From contig DMPD01000167.1 of NCBI GenBank assembly GCA_003456125.1, positions 1 through 5,759 on the forward strand: a DNA stretch of 5,759 bases, written 5' to 3'. The number at the start of each line of letters is the position of its first letter. The first letter of the stretch is position 1. The notes under the pieces were generated by a model that worked only from the letters and a program-made list of their open reading frames with translations, was not told the DNA's origin and made no database searches. This document shows, piece after piece, positions 1-5,528 of the stretch. Source of the DNA: Cyanobacteria bacterium UBA8156. GTDB lineage: Bacteria; Cyanobacteriota; Cyanobacteriia; Pseudanabaenales; Pseudanabaenaceae. Both the position numbers and the translations under genes were made by a program.

Positions 1-61
1 CTTTTGTCCTAAGTATTATGGCGATTGCTATAAAAAGCGCACGCTTGTTCTTTGGGCTGGA
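1..61. other. Short gene-free left edge, AT-richer than the rest
   Basis: No gene is supported here. The first 40 bases are clearly more AT-rich than the neighbouring narB gene, and they contain no reading frame with family resemblance. Read on the minus strand, this is sequence beyond the end of narB. It could be intergenic DNA or the edge of a dispersed repeat that continues outside the window. Confidence 0.4.
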
Positions 62-98
62 GTAGGTGCAGCCGCAGCCGGGGTGGGGTGGCACCTAC
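62..98 (-). terminator. Hairpin just downstream of narB, possible weak terminator
   Basis: An exact 8-bp inverted repeat, GTAGGTGC at 62-69 and GCACCTAC at 91-98, encloses a 21-nt GC-rich loop. It begins only 7 bp past the narB stop codon, where a transcript end is expected. Read in the narB direction, the stem is followed by TCCAGCCC and not by a T-run, so it does not meet the rho-independent pattern. It could instead be a 3'-end stabilising or processing hairpin. The inverted repeat is directly visible; the role is inferred from position. Confidence 0.35.
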
Positions 99-104
99 CC
101 CCAA

Positions 105-2171
105 TCAACGGGGCCAAACTTTGACGAGGGAGACCGCACAGGCCTTCAGTTCCGGCTGCAACGCATCCGGGCAACGTTCGGGGTGGGTGAGGGCATTGGC
201 TTCGGCATTGTCCGCCCAGAGAGCCCCCCAATGCATGGGTACAAACACGACCCCCGGCGCGATCGCCTGGGTGATGCACACCGGAAACACGCTTTGCCCC
301 CGCCGGGAAGTGACCCGCACGCGATCGCCCGCTTGCAGATTTAATTTGGCGGCATCGCGGGGATGAATTTCCAGGAAGGGGGTGGGGTGCATCTTGCGAA
401 TTTTGTCGATCCGGCCGGTGCGGGTCTGGGTGTGCCAGTGCCCGTACAGCCGGCCGGTGGTCAGCGCCAGGGGATATTCCGCGTCGAGGGGTTCCGCCAT
501 GCCGCCCGAGTGATACACCCCAAATCGCGCTTTCCCCGCCGGAAATTGGCGGTCGGTGTACAGCCGGGCAGGGGCCCCTTTTCCCCAGTGCTGCGGCCCC
601 TCCCGCGCCAACCGCCCGTGGCTGAGTTCGGAATGATCGCACAACCGCCCCGCCGTCGCCCGGCCAAATTCGGCATAAACCTCGGCGGCGCTGGCCCAGG
701 CAAACTGGTCGCCAAACCCCAACCGCTGCCCCACGGCGGCAAAAATCTCCCAATCGGCTTTGGCTTCGCCCGGCGGCGACCGAAACGCCGGACAGTAGGT
801 CACCCGCCGCTCCGAGTTGGTCATGGTGCCGCTCTTCTCGCTCCATTGGGCCGCCGGCAGCAACAAATGGGCAAATTCGGCGGTTTCCGTGGGGGAATAA
901 CAATCTTGGTACACCGTGAAGGGCGATCGCCGCAATGCCGCCTTGGTGCGCCCCAAATCGGGAAAACTCACCGCCGGATTGGTGGCCGCAATCCACAAAA
1001 ATTGCACCGAGCCATCCTCCAACCCCCGCACGATGTCCCAGGCACTGCGTCCCGGCACCGGCGAAATTTGCCCGGGGGGCAACCCCCAGAATTCTTCCAG
1101 GAAGGCGCGATCGCCCGGGTCGGTGACCGCGCGATAACCCGGCAACAGGCCGCTGAGGCCCCCGGCTTCCCGTCCCCCCATGGCGTTGGGTTGCCCCGTC
1201 AACGAAAACGGCCCCGCCCCCGGTTTGCCGATTTGCCCCGTCAACAAGTGCAAGTTGATGAGGCACCGCACTTTGGCCGTGCCCTGGGCCGATTGATTGA
1301 TCCCCATCGACCACATCGACAATACGGCGGTGGCCTCGCTCCACCAGCGCGCGGCGGTTGTGACCTCTTCCACCGCAATCCCACACCGTTGGGCCACCCG
1401 CTCCGGCGTGTAGTGCTGCACCAAAGCCACCAAATCCGCAAACCCTTCGGTATGGTTTTCAATAAACGGGCGATCGAGGGTGCCCCACTGCAGCCAGAGG
1501 TGGGCCATACCGTTCAACAAATCAATGTCGGTGCCCGGCTGAATCGCCAAATGCAAATCCGCCACTGCCGCCGTTTCCGTCCGCCTAGGATCGACCACAA
1601 TCAGCTTGGCACCGCTGGCCTTGTGGTGGCGGCGAAACCGGTTGAACACAATGGGATGGCACTCCGCCGTGTTGCTGCCGATGATGAAACAACAATCGGT
1701 CAACTCCAGATCGTCGTAACAACAGGGCGGCCCATCCGATCCCAAACTCTGTTTGTAGCCCGCCACGGCCGACGACATGCACAGCCGCGAATTGGCGTCA
1801 AAGTTGTTGGTGCCCAGACACCCCTTCATCAACTTCTGAGCCACATAGTAGTCTTCGGTGTGAAATTGCCCCGAGCCGTACAGGCACAACGCATCCGGGT
1901 TTTCTCGCCAAGGGAGGATCGCCTCCACAATTTTGGCGATCGCCCCCTCCCAAGAAATGCGCTGAAATTCACTTTCTAACGTGGGGCGCCACATCGGGTA
2001 CAACAGACGGTCTTTGGCCAAAGACTCGGCCACCGTGGCTCCTTTGACGCACACCATGCCCTGGCTGGAGGGATGGGCGCGATCGCCGCGAATTTTGAGG
2101 GCCGGCAACACCGCTTCCAAACCACACCCCACACCGCAATAGGGGCACAACGTTTTCACGGTTTCGGTCAT
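105..2171 (-). CDS. narB: Ferredoxin-nitrate reductase NarB (assimilatory)
   Basis: A 688-residue cytoplasmic molybdoenzyme that reduces nitrate to nitrite with electrons from reduced ferredoxin, the first reductive step of nitrate assimilation. An N-terminal [4Fe-4S] motif has Cys9, Cys12, Cys16 (CPYCGVGC) and Cys41 (GMVCVKG). Cys131 in [12 protein letters not shown] is the expected Mo ligand, as in the Nap/Nas branch. Mo-bis-MGD contacts include [10 protein letters not shown] (326-335) and [11 protein letters not shown] (447-457). The dinucleotide-binding C-terminal domain spans about 565-680, with TTGR at 571 and MHWGALW near 646. ATG at 2171 is chosen because it gives the usual NarB start [13 protein letters not shown] and has AAGGA (2185-2181) 9 nt upstream. 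The frame stays open to 2438, but those codons cross a repeat and a terminator. The protein is slightly short for the family (usually a little over 700), because of a short linker after the third cysteine. No disruption is seen. No nirA or nrt genes lie beside it. Confidence 0.96.
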   Translation of the reverse strand: MTETVKTLCPYCGVGCGLEAVLPALKIRGDRAHPSSQGMVCVKGATVAESLAKDRLLYPMWRPTLESEFQRISWEGAIAKIVEAILPWRENPDALCLYGSGQFHTEDYYVAQKLMKGCLGTNNFDANSRLCMSSAVAGYKQSLGSDGPPCCYDDLELTDCCFIIGSNTAECHPIVFNRFRRHHKASGAKLIVVDPRRTETAAVADLHLAIQPGTDIDLLNGMAHLWLQWGTLDRPFIENHTEGFADLVALVQHYTPERVAQRCGIAVEEVTTAARWWSEATAVLSMWSMGINQSAQGTAKVRCLINLHLLTGQIGKPGAGPFSLTGQPNAMGGREAGGLSGLLPGYRAVTDPGDRAFLEEFWGLPPGQISPVPGRSAWDIVRGLEDGSVQFLWIAATNPAVSFPDLGRTKAALRRSPFTVYQDCYSPTETAEFAHLLLPAAQWSEKSGTMTNSERRVTYCPAFRSPPGEAKADWEIFAAVGQRLGFGDQFAWASAAEVYAEFGRATAGRLCDHSELSHGRLAREGPQHWGKGAPARLYTDRQFPAGKARFGVYHSGGMAEPLDAEYPLALTTGRLYGHWHTQTRTGRIDKIRKMHPTPFLEIHPRDAAKLNLQAGDRVRVTSRRGQSVFPVCITQAIAPGVVFVPMHWGALWADNAEANALTHPERCPDALQPELKACAVSLVKVWPR

Positions 2172-2180
2172 GGCTGCCAG

Positions 2181-2185
2181 TCCTT
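2181..2185 (-). promoter_or_regulatory. Ribosome binding site of narB
   Basis: On the minus strand AAGGA lies 9 nt before the ATG at 2171. No other ATG, GTG or TTG in frame is near it, and the next upstream in-frame ATG (2438) lies inside the phoX terminator stem. This site therefore helps fix the narB start. Confidence 0.55.
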
Positions 2186-2259
2186 TGTCTTTGCCCGATC
2201 GGAGAATGAAAGAAAAATCAGAGATTGGGTTGCATCCGCATCGCTGAGAACCAGGAACG

Positions 2260-2272
2260 GGGGCGGTGCCCC
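2260..2272. repeat. Small GC-rich hairpin in narB leader
   Basis: GGGGC (2260-2264) and GCCCC (2268-2272) form a perfect 5-bp stem with a GGT loop. It lies 31 bp from the 10-bp stem at 2303-2327, and the two may be parts of one composite repeat. If the narB transcript starts further right, both would be in its 5' untranslated leader. Confidence 0.4.
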
Positions 2273-2302
2273 TGCGACCCGTCTTGAGAGGTGGCTTTAA
2301 CT

Positions 2303-2327
2303 CCCCTCTCCCGCTCTGGGAGAGGGG
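2303..2327. repeat. Dispersed-type palindromic repeat (10-bp stem, 5-nt loop)
   Basis: CCCCTCTCCC (2303-2312) and GGGAGAGGGG (2318-2327) are perfect complements around the loop GCTCT. They are followed by TTGGGGGTGAAGGC. From memory, the pattern CCCTCTCCC...GGGAGAGGG followed by TGGGGGTGA recurs as interspersed repeats in many cyanobacterial and other bacterial genomes, and its chance translation (here [12 protein letters not shown]) is common in spurious ORFs. Membership in that family is an inference, since only one copy is in the window. Confidence 0.65.
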
Positions 2328-2393
2328 TTGGGGGTGAAGGCAAACGCCTCCAAGTTGCGCAAAGGTCGGTGGCAACCAAGTACAATTGCTCAA

Positions 2394-2411
2394 CTTAGCC
2401 CTCCAGCTAAG
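2394..2411. repeat. 6-bp inverted repeat beside the phoX terminator
   Basis: CTTAGC (2394-2399) and GCTAAG (2406-2411) flank a 6-nt spacer. The 8-mer AACTTAGC occurs at 2392-2399 and again at 2443-2450, so the terminator hairpin sits between two direct copies. The function is unknown; it may be part of the transcription-end structure. Confidence 0.35.
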
Positions 2412-2414
2412 CAC

Positions 2415-2439
2415 AAAAAAAGGTGGACGATTGTCCACC
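2415..2439 (-). terminator. Rho-independent terminator of phoX
   Basis: Read on the minus strand, GGTGGAC (2439-2433), loop AATC and GTCCACC (2428-2422) form a perfect 7-bp stem followed directly by seven T residues (2421-2415). This is a standard intrinsic terminator, 77 nt beyond the phoX stop codon. It separates phoX from narB and argues against a phoX-narB operon. On the plus strand there is no T-run after the stem, so it should work in one direction only. Confidence 0.9.
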
Positions 2440-2478
2440 CCGAACTTAGCTTTGATTTTTTAGAAACTAGACTTCACC

Positions 2479-2502
2479 GGTTCCCCCTCGGCAGCGGGAA
2501 CC
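2479..2502. repeat. 7-bp hairpin just after the phoX stop
   Basis: GGTTCCC (2479-2485) and GGGAACC (2496-2502) are perfect complements with a 10-nt spacer. It lies 14 nt downstream of the phoX stop codon on the minus strand. No T-run follows, so it is more likely a 3'-UTR structure ahead of the real terminator than a terminator itself. Confidence 0.45.
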
Positions 2503-2516
2503 CAGAGTCAGAGATT

Positions 2517-4853
2517 TTAGATAAATGCCCCGTTGGCCAAAGGCTGCTTGCGGCGCACACCGACCACGGTGGGCTTGGGCGCTGCACCGGAACGGTTGGT
2601 CGGGAAGTTGCTGCCTGCCACCACCCGCCGGGTTTGGTTGTACAGTTCGCCGTTGAGATCCAGCATCGGGATCGTCCGGGTACGCACCTGGCCGCGGGCC
2701 ACCGGCTCATCTTCGCCGGGGTGTTGGGACGACAGCACCAGGGTGTCGCCCACAAACCAAGGCCCTGAGAACTCTGAACGGTTGGGGCCGTAGCCAAAAG
2801 GCAGCACCAGACCCGCATCCGGCCCCTCCAACTTGATCACAAAGATGAAGTTGTTGCCGAAGACCCCCGTCAGGCTGCCAATGCCCCCCGTGGCATTGTG
2901 GTTCATCGTGTTCGGGCGATCGGCAGCCCCCAGGTTAAACCCGTTGTGGTTGCTGGTGGACACATCGGTTACACCCCACAAGTTCCCCTGGTTGTCAAAG
3001 GCCAGGTTGTCCACGTTGGCAAAGCCCGCCCCCTGCTGCGAACCGGCTTCCCCACCTTGGGCCAAGCGCTCCCAACGGAACGTCAGACCGGTACCGTCTT
3101 GGCTGTCCTCCGTGATCTTGAACAGCGCCCCGTGGGACTGAATCGCATCCACCGCCGTTTGCTGCTTCGAGACTTGGAAAATCCGCGAGTCTACATAGCC
3201 GTCGCCGCCCGGCGTACCGTCGGTGTAAGAAATAAACACCTCGCGAAGGTTGCGGGGGTTCACTTCCAAATCTTCCGGCCGCGCCGTCGGGGTAGCCCCC
3301 ATCAAGTTCGCCGCCAAGTAGGCATCTACCAACATCGCCCCTTGCGACCGGTAGAAGTCCGACAGGCGCCGACCTTGATAACCCGACAGGGCCGTCGATT
3401 CGTTGGTCAAGTCCACAATAAAGGAACCACCGTCCACGGTTTGACCGGCAATACCGTTCCGCCGGGGCAACCGCAACCGCCCGTTTTGCTGCGCCGTGCC
3501 CAAAGCCGCCAACTCCACCGAAGCCAAGTCCGAAGGCTTGATCGGGTTGGTCGGCGTGGTCAAATCCAACCACACCCATTCCCCCGTCCCATTCGGGTTG
3601 TAGCGCGCTGCATACAACCGACCGTCTTCCAACAGCCGCGAGTTGGCTTTGTCGGTGGGGTTGGTGATGGTGCCGTTCGAGATGTACTTCCAGGTGTGAC
3701 CACTGCGGCGATCGTCGCCCATGTAAGTAATCAAACGGTTGCCGGCTTCGGCCCGGAAGGTGATGTTTTCCCAGCGATAGCGACCCAACGCCGTGTGCTT
3801 GCGGGCCCGGAAATTCGGATCCGCTGGATCGATTTCTACCACCCAGCCGTATTTTTCACCCACCAGACCGAATTCGGCACCAGTGGTTCTAGGGATGTAC
3901 TCCGTCTGCGTCCCGTTCGGTTGGGTATTTTCTTGCACCCCATTGAAAAACGCCGTGCTGGCTTGGAAGTTTTCTTCGCAAGAAAACACGTTGCCCCAAG
4001 GACTCACGCCCCCGGAACAGTTGAAGCCTGTGCCAATGATTCGGTTGCCCAAACCGTCAGCGTTGACCCGCTCAAATACCTCCCGGGCGGCTGGTCCCGT
4101 CCCGATCAAAAAGTTGTTGTCCCCCCGTTGGTGGCTGCGATCGCCCCAAGAAGTTACGGTACGGTAGGCATCGGTACGCTCGGCGTTGATCGCCAAACCC
4201 GACAGCAGGTGGTAGCGACGGTTGCGGCTGTCCCCGTTCACCGGCCGAAAACGACCGCTGGCATCGCGGCGAATGCGCACCACCGAGCCGCCCAAGTTGT
4301 AGGCTAACTCCCCGAGAAAAGCCCGATTTCGCGTGGTGGGAATGTCGAAGCCAATCACTTCCCGGAACGTGCTGTCGAGCACATCGTTTTGAGCCGCTTC
4401 CCGCACCAACGGCGAGAACGGGCCGCTTACGTATTCGTGGTTGGTCCACAGGTACCCTTCGATGTTGCCGTTGATGGGTACGTACCCGTTGAAGTCACAG
4501 TTGTAGCCAAAGTAATCGTCTGGATTCGGGAATACCCGATCGCCCCAAGCCACAATCGGGTAATACTCAAATTCCGGCGGCAATACCACATCGTCGATCA
4601 CCGTGAAGCTCGCCAAACGACCAGCCTCGGTGTTGGGGGGCAACACCGTCCCTTGCCCGTTGTAGCCCGTCGCCAAAAAGCTGGCATTGTCCAGGTAGAT
4701 GGGCAGCGGGCTGGGCAACCGTACCGGCGTAAAGGTCAAGGTCGAACCGGTCTTGGCCACAGCCCCTTGGTTCAACAACGTATCGCCGAGCACCGCCGCC
4801 GCCGCGCTCGCCCCGAAAAAGGTGAGCAATTGTCTGCGGGAGTAGTAAGACAT
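2517..4853 (-). CDS. phoX: PhoX-family (DUF839) secreted alkaline phosphatase
   Basis: A 778-residue predicted exported phosphomonoesterase that would release phosphate from organic esters outside the cytoplasmic membrane. A twin-arginine signal opens the protein: SRRQLLTF (5-12), an Ala-rich hydrophobic stretch (14-23) and a likely AVA-K cleavage site after residue 33. Family marks follow: WTNHEY (136-141), then FNCSGGVSPWGNVFSCEEN (277-295). This matches the PhoX signature that supplies the metal-binding cysteine (Cys279 by position) and glutamates. Later come GDDRRSG (379-385), RPEDLE (525-530), DNLAFDNQGNLWGVTD (615-630) and SSQHPGE (708-714). Characterised PhoX enzymes use an Fe-Ca cofactor and not Zn; that this holds here is inferred. 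ATG at 4853 is supported by GAGGA 6 nt upstream and by the complete Tat signal. A Pho box precedes the gene and a terminator follows it. A DUF839 protein with another esterase activity is the main alternative. Confidence 0.92.
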   Translation of the reverse strand: MSYYSRRQLLTFFGASAAAAVLGDTLLNQGAVAKTGSTLTFTPVRLPSPLPIYLDNASFLATGYNGQGTVLPPNTEAGRLASFTVIDDVVLPPEFEYYPIVAWGDRVFPNPDDYFGYNCDFNGYVPINGNIEGYLWTNHEYVSGPFSPLVREAAQNDVLDSTFREVIGFDIPTTRNRAFLGELAYNLGGSVVRIRRDASGRFRPVNGDSRNRRYHLLSGLAINAERTDAYRTVTSWGDRSHQRGDNNFLIGTGPAAREVFERVNADGLGNRIIGTGFNCSGGVSPWGNVFSCEENFQASTAFFNGVQENTQPNGTQTEYIPRTTGAEFGLVGEKYGWVVEIDPADPNFRARKHTALGRYRWENITFRAEAGNRLITYMGDDRRSGHTWKYISNGTITNPTDKANSRLLEDGRLYAARYNPNGTGEWVWLDLTTPTNPIKPSDLASVELAALGTAQQNGRLRLPRRNGIAGQTVDGGSFIVDLTNESTALSGYQGRRLSDFYRSQGAMLVDAYLAANLMGATPTARPEDLEVNPRNLREVFISYTDGTPGGDGYVDSRIFQVSKQQTAVDAIQSHGALFKITEDSQDGTGLTFRWERLAQGGEAGSQQGAGFANVDNLAFDNQGNLWGVTDVSTSNHNGFNLGAADRPNTMNHNATGGIGSLTGVFGNNFIFVIKLEGPDAGLVLPFGYGPNRSEFSGPWFVGDTLVLSSQHPGEDEPVARGQVRTRTIPMLDLNGELYNQTRRVVAGSNFPTNRSGAAPKPTVVGVRRKQPLANGAFI

Positions 4854-4859
4854 ACAAAA

Positions 4860-4864
4860 TCCTC
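4860..4864 (-). promoter_or_regulatory. Ribosome binding site of phoX
   Basis: GAGGA on the minus strand (4864-4860) is separated from the ATG at 4853 by six bases, TTTTGT. This good Shine-Dalgarno match with ideal spacing fixes the start and so confirms the twin-arginine signal peptide as the true N-terminus. Confidence 0.75.
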
Positions 4865-4907
4865 GATGGAGACTTCCTAAGATGGATGCACTAGAAGCAG
4901 AGCAGCG

Positions 4908-4929
4908 CTCGGAAAGGCAGAACTCCGAG
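4908..4929. repeat. 6-bp inverted repeat in phoX leader
   Basis: CTCGGA (4908-4913) and TCCGAG (4924-4929) flank a 10-nt spacer. It lies about 55 nt upstream of the phoX start, inside the predicted transcript. A hairpin of this size may be chance, and no riboswitch resemblance was recognised. Confidence 0.3.
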
Positions 4930-4997
4930 TCAATGCCCCCACAGAACTTTCACGGAACCTTGAGGGGCTGGCTTCGATCTAAACTCGGCTAGCCCCA

Positions 4998-5013
4998 GCT
5001 ATACCCCAATTTA
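4998..5013 (-). promoter_or_regulatory. Candidate -10 elements of the phoX promoter
   Basis: On the minus strand two hexamers share four of six bases with TATAAT: TAAATT (5013-5008), 8 nt after the last Pho repeat, and TATAGC (5003-4998), 18 nt after it. In Pho-controlled promoters the Pho box normally covers the -35 region, so either could serve. The start point would be near 5001 or 4991. Neither is strong on its own; the Pho box makes them plausible. Confidence 0.4.
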
Positions 5014-5021
5014 GGCCACCC

Positions 5022-5051
5022 AAGTTAAGGGGTCGTAAAGCCTTGGTTAAC
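5022..5051 (-). promoter_or_regulatory. Pho box (SphR/PhoB binding site) of phoX
   Basis: On the minus strand three 8-bp direct repeats occur with exact 3-bp spacers: GTTAACCA (5051-5044), AGG, CTTTACGA (5040-5033), CCC, CTTAACTT (5029-5022). This matches the cyanobacterial Pho-box pattern of PyTTAAPyPy(T/A) repeats at an 11-bp period, with one mismatch to the TTAA core in the middle repeat and purines at a few flanking positions. It lies about 170 bp upstream of phoX in the right orientation. The expected regulator is SphR (PhoB), activated by SphS at low phosphate; that gene is not in the window. Confidence 0.8.
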
Positions 5052-5088
5052 CCCTGGTCTTTGCCCCATCCTTGGTTCCTTGATCCCG

Positions 5089-5096
5089 GCGATCGC
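5089..5096. repeat. HIP1 octamer (intergenic copy)
   Basis: GCGATCGC, the highly iterated palindrome of many cyanobacterial genomes. This is the only copy outside a gene here. The other seven start at 259, 321, 923, 1107, 1936 and 2079 (all in narB) and 4137 (in phoX). The set supports a cyanobacterial origin. Confidence 0.85.
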
Positions 5097-5126
5097 GCTC
5101 CCCAAACCCCAGCGCATGGGGAACTT

Positions 5127-5155
5127 GATGTTTTGTTAAGGGTTCTTAAAACATC
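5127..5155. repeat. 8-bp inverted repeat in divergent promoter region
   Basis: GATGTTTT (5127-5134) and AAAACATC (5148-5155) are perfect complements around a 13-nt spacer. The spacer allows a nested alternative, TTAAG (5136-5140) with CTTAA (5145-5149). It lies between the Pho box and the KaiB-like gene, so it could be an operator for either direction. Two degenerate Pho-like octamers on the minus strand, TTTAAGAA (5150-5143) and CTTAACAA (5140-5133), overlap it. Confidence 0.45.
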
Positions 5156-5163
5156 GCAAAGAT

Positions 5164-5192
5164 TTGTCGCAATGGGCGGAAACCCTCATAAA
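5164..5192 (+). promoter_or_regulatory. Possible promoter of the KaiB-like gene
   Basis: TTGTCG (5164-5169) and CATAAA (5187-5192) each match four of six consensus bases of -35 and -10 elements with 17-bp spacing. The predicted start near 5200 would give a leader of about 40 nt. The match is modest and is offered as the best candidate seen on this strand. Confidence 0.35.
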
Positions 5193-5238
5193 TTCTGAGT
5201 AGAAATGCTTAGAATTTGGGGGCCTGCCTGGGTTGTGG

Positions 5239-5526
5239 ATGGGGAAGGACTGGCAGTTTGAGGTTTACTTTTTGCCGGACAGTCGGTATGGCGGTCGCGG
5301 GATGTTGCAGGAGTTGCGGAAGTTGTTGCAGCAGCGTTTGGGGGAAAACTACGAATTGATGGAAATCGATGTGGGGGCCGCCCCGGAACAGGCCGAAGCC
5401 AATCGGGTGGTGGCGATTCCCACCTTGATTCGCCGGCGACCGTTGCCCGAATGTCGGTATTTGGGGGCGATCGACGCCGCGAAGCTGGATTGCCTGCTGG
5501 AGTTGCCCACCCAAGAGTTGCAGTAG
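5239..5526 (+). CDS. Small KaiB-fold protein (orphan KaiB/SasA-N-like)
   Basis: A 95-residue protein with the thioredoxin-like KaiB layout: strand QFEVYFLPD (6-14), helix MLQELRKLLQQRL (22-34), strand YELMEIDVG (38-46), then P-x-QAE (49-53), VVAIPTL (57-63) with the conserved Pro61, and a C-terminal RYLGAIDAAKL (73-83). In KaiB the matching parts are IDVxxNPxLAE, ATPTL and RxxGDL. Here the GDL aspartate is replaced (GAI), and the usual LYVAG-x-xP start is altered. The SasA sensor-domain variant is equally close. Known KaiB binds KaiC and switches fold; whether this one does is unknown. ATG at 5239 is preferred. TTG at 5233 is possible, an in-frame stop at 5200 limits the start, and no good ribosome binding site is seen. 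No kaiA, kaiC or kinase domain is attached or adjacent. Confidence 0.82.
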   Translation: MGKDWQFEVYFLPDSRYGGRGMLQELRKLLQQRLGENYELMEIDVGAAPEQAEANRVVAIPTLIRRRPLPECRYLGAIDAAKLDCLLELPTQELQ

Positions 5527-5528
5527 GT

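Larger units (their letters stand above)
2172..2516. other. 345-bp phoX-narB intergenic region
   Basis: No gene is supported here. The region holds, in the direction of transcription (right to left): a 7-bp hairpin, the strong phoX terminator, a 6-bp hairpin, a GC-rich dispersed-type repeat with a 10-bp stem, a second small GC-rich hairpin, and the narB leader with its ribosome binding site. The narB promoter must lie between the terminator (2415) and 2172, but no convincing -35/-10 pair stands out. No GTA-N8-TAC NtcA site was found on either strand. Confidence 0.6.
4854..5238. other. Divergent regulatory region between phoX and the KaiB-like gene
   Basis: No gene is supported in these 385 bp. 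They hold the phoX ribosome binding site, a small inverted repeat in its leader (4908-4929), candidate -10 boxes (4998-5013), a three-repeat Pho box (5022-5051), a HIP1 octamer (5089-5096), an 8-bp inverted repeat (5127-5155) and a possible plus-strand promoter (5164-5192). The presumed phoX 5' leader would be about 140 nt. Confidence 0.6.

Noticed and set aside
363..1979. Long plus-strand open frame opposite narB
   Set aside because: Arg/Pro/Gly-rich translation with no recognisable motif, fully antisense to a certain gene; it arises from high GC at third codon positions.
2370..2392. Possible NtcA site near a GTA/TAC at 2380-2383
   Set aside because: The half-sites do not fit GTA-N8-TAC on either strand; spacing is off by one and the second half differs.
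2172..2438. N-terminal extension of narB by 89 codons in the same open frame
   Set aside because: The extension crosses the phoX terminator stem and a non-coding repeat, has no resemblance to NarB, and the ATG at 2171 gives the family's standard start with a ribosome binding site.
2328..2768. Plus-strand frame running through the intergenic region into phoX antisense
   Set aside because: Starts in the dispersed repeat, crosses two hairpins and has no plausible product.
2898..4307. Long plus-strand open frame opposite phoX
   Set aside because: Same reasoning: low-complexity shadow of phoX with no family signal.
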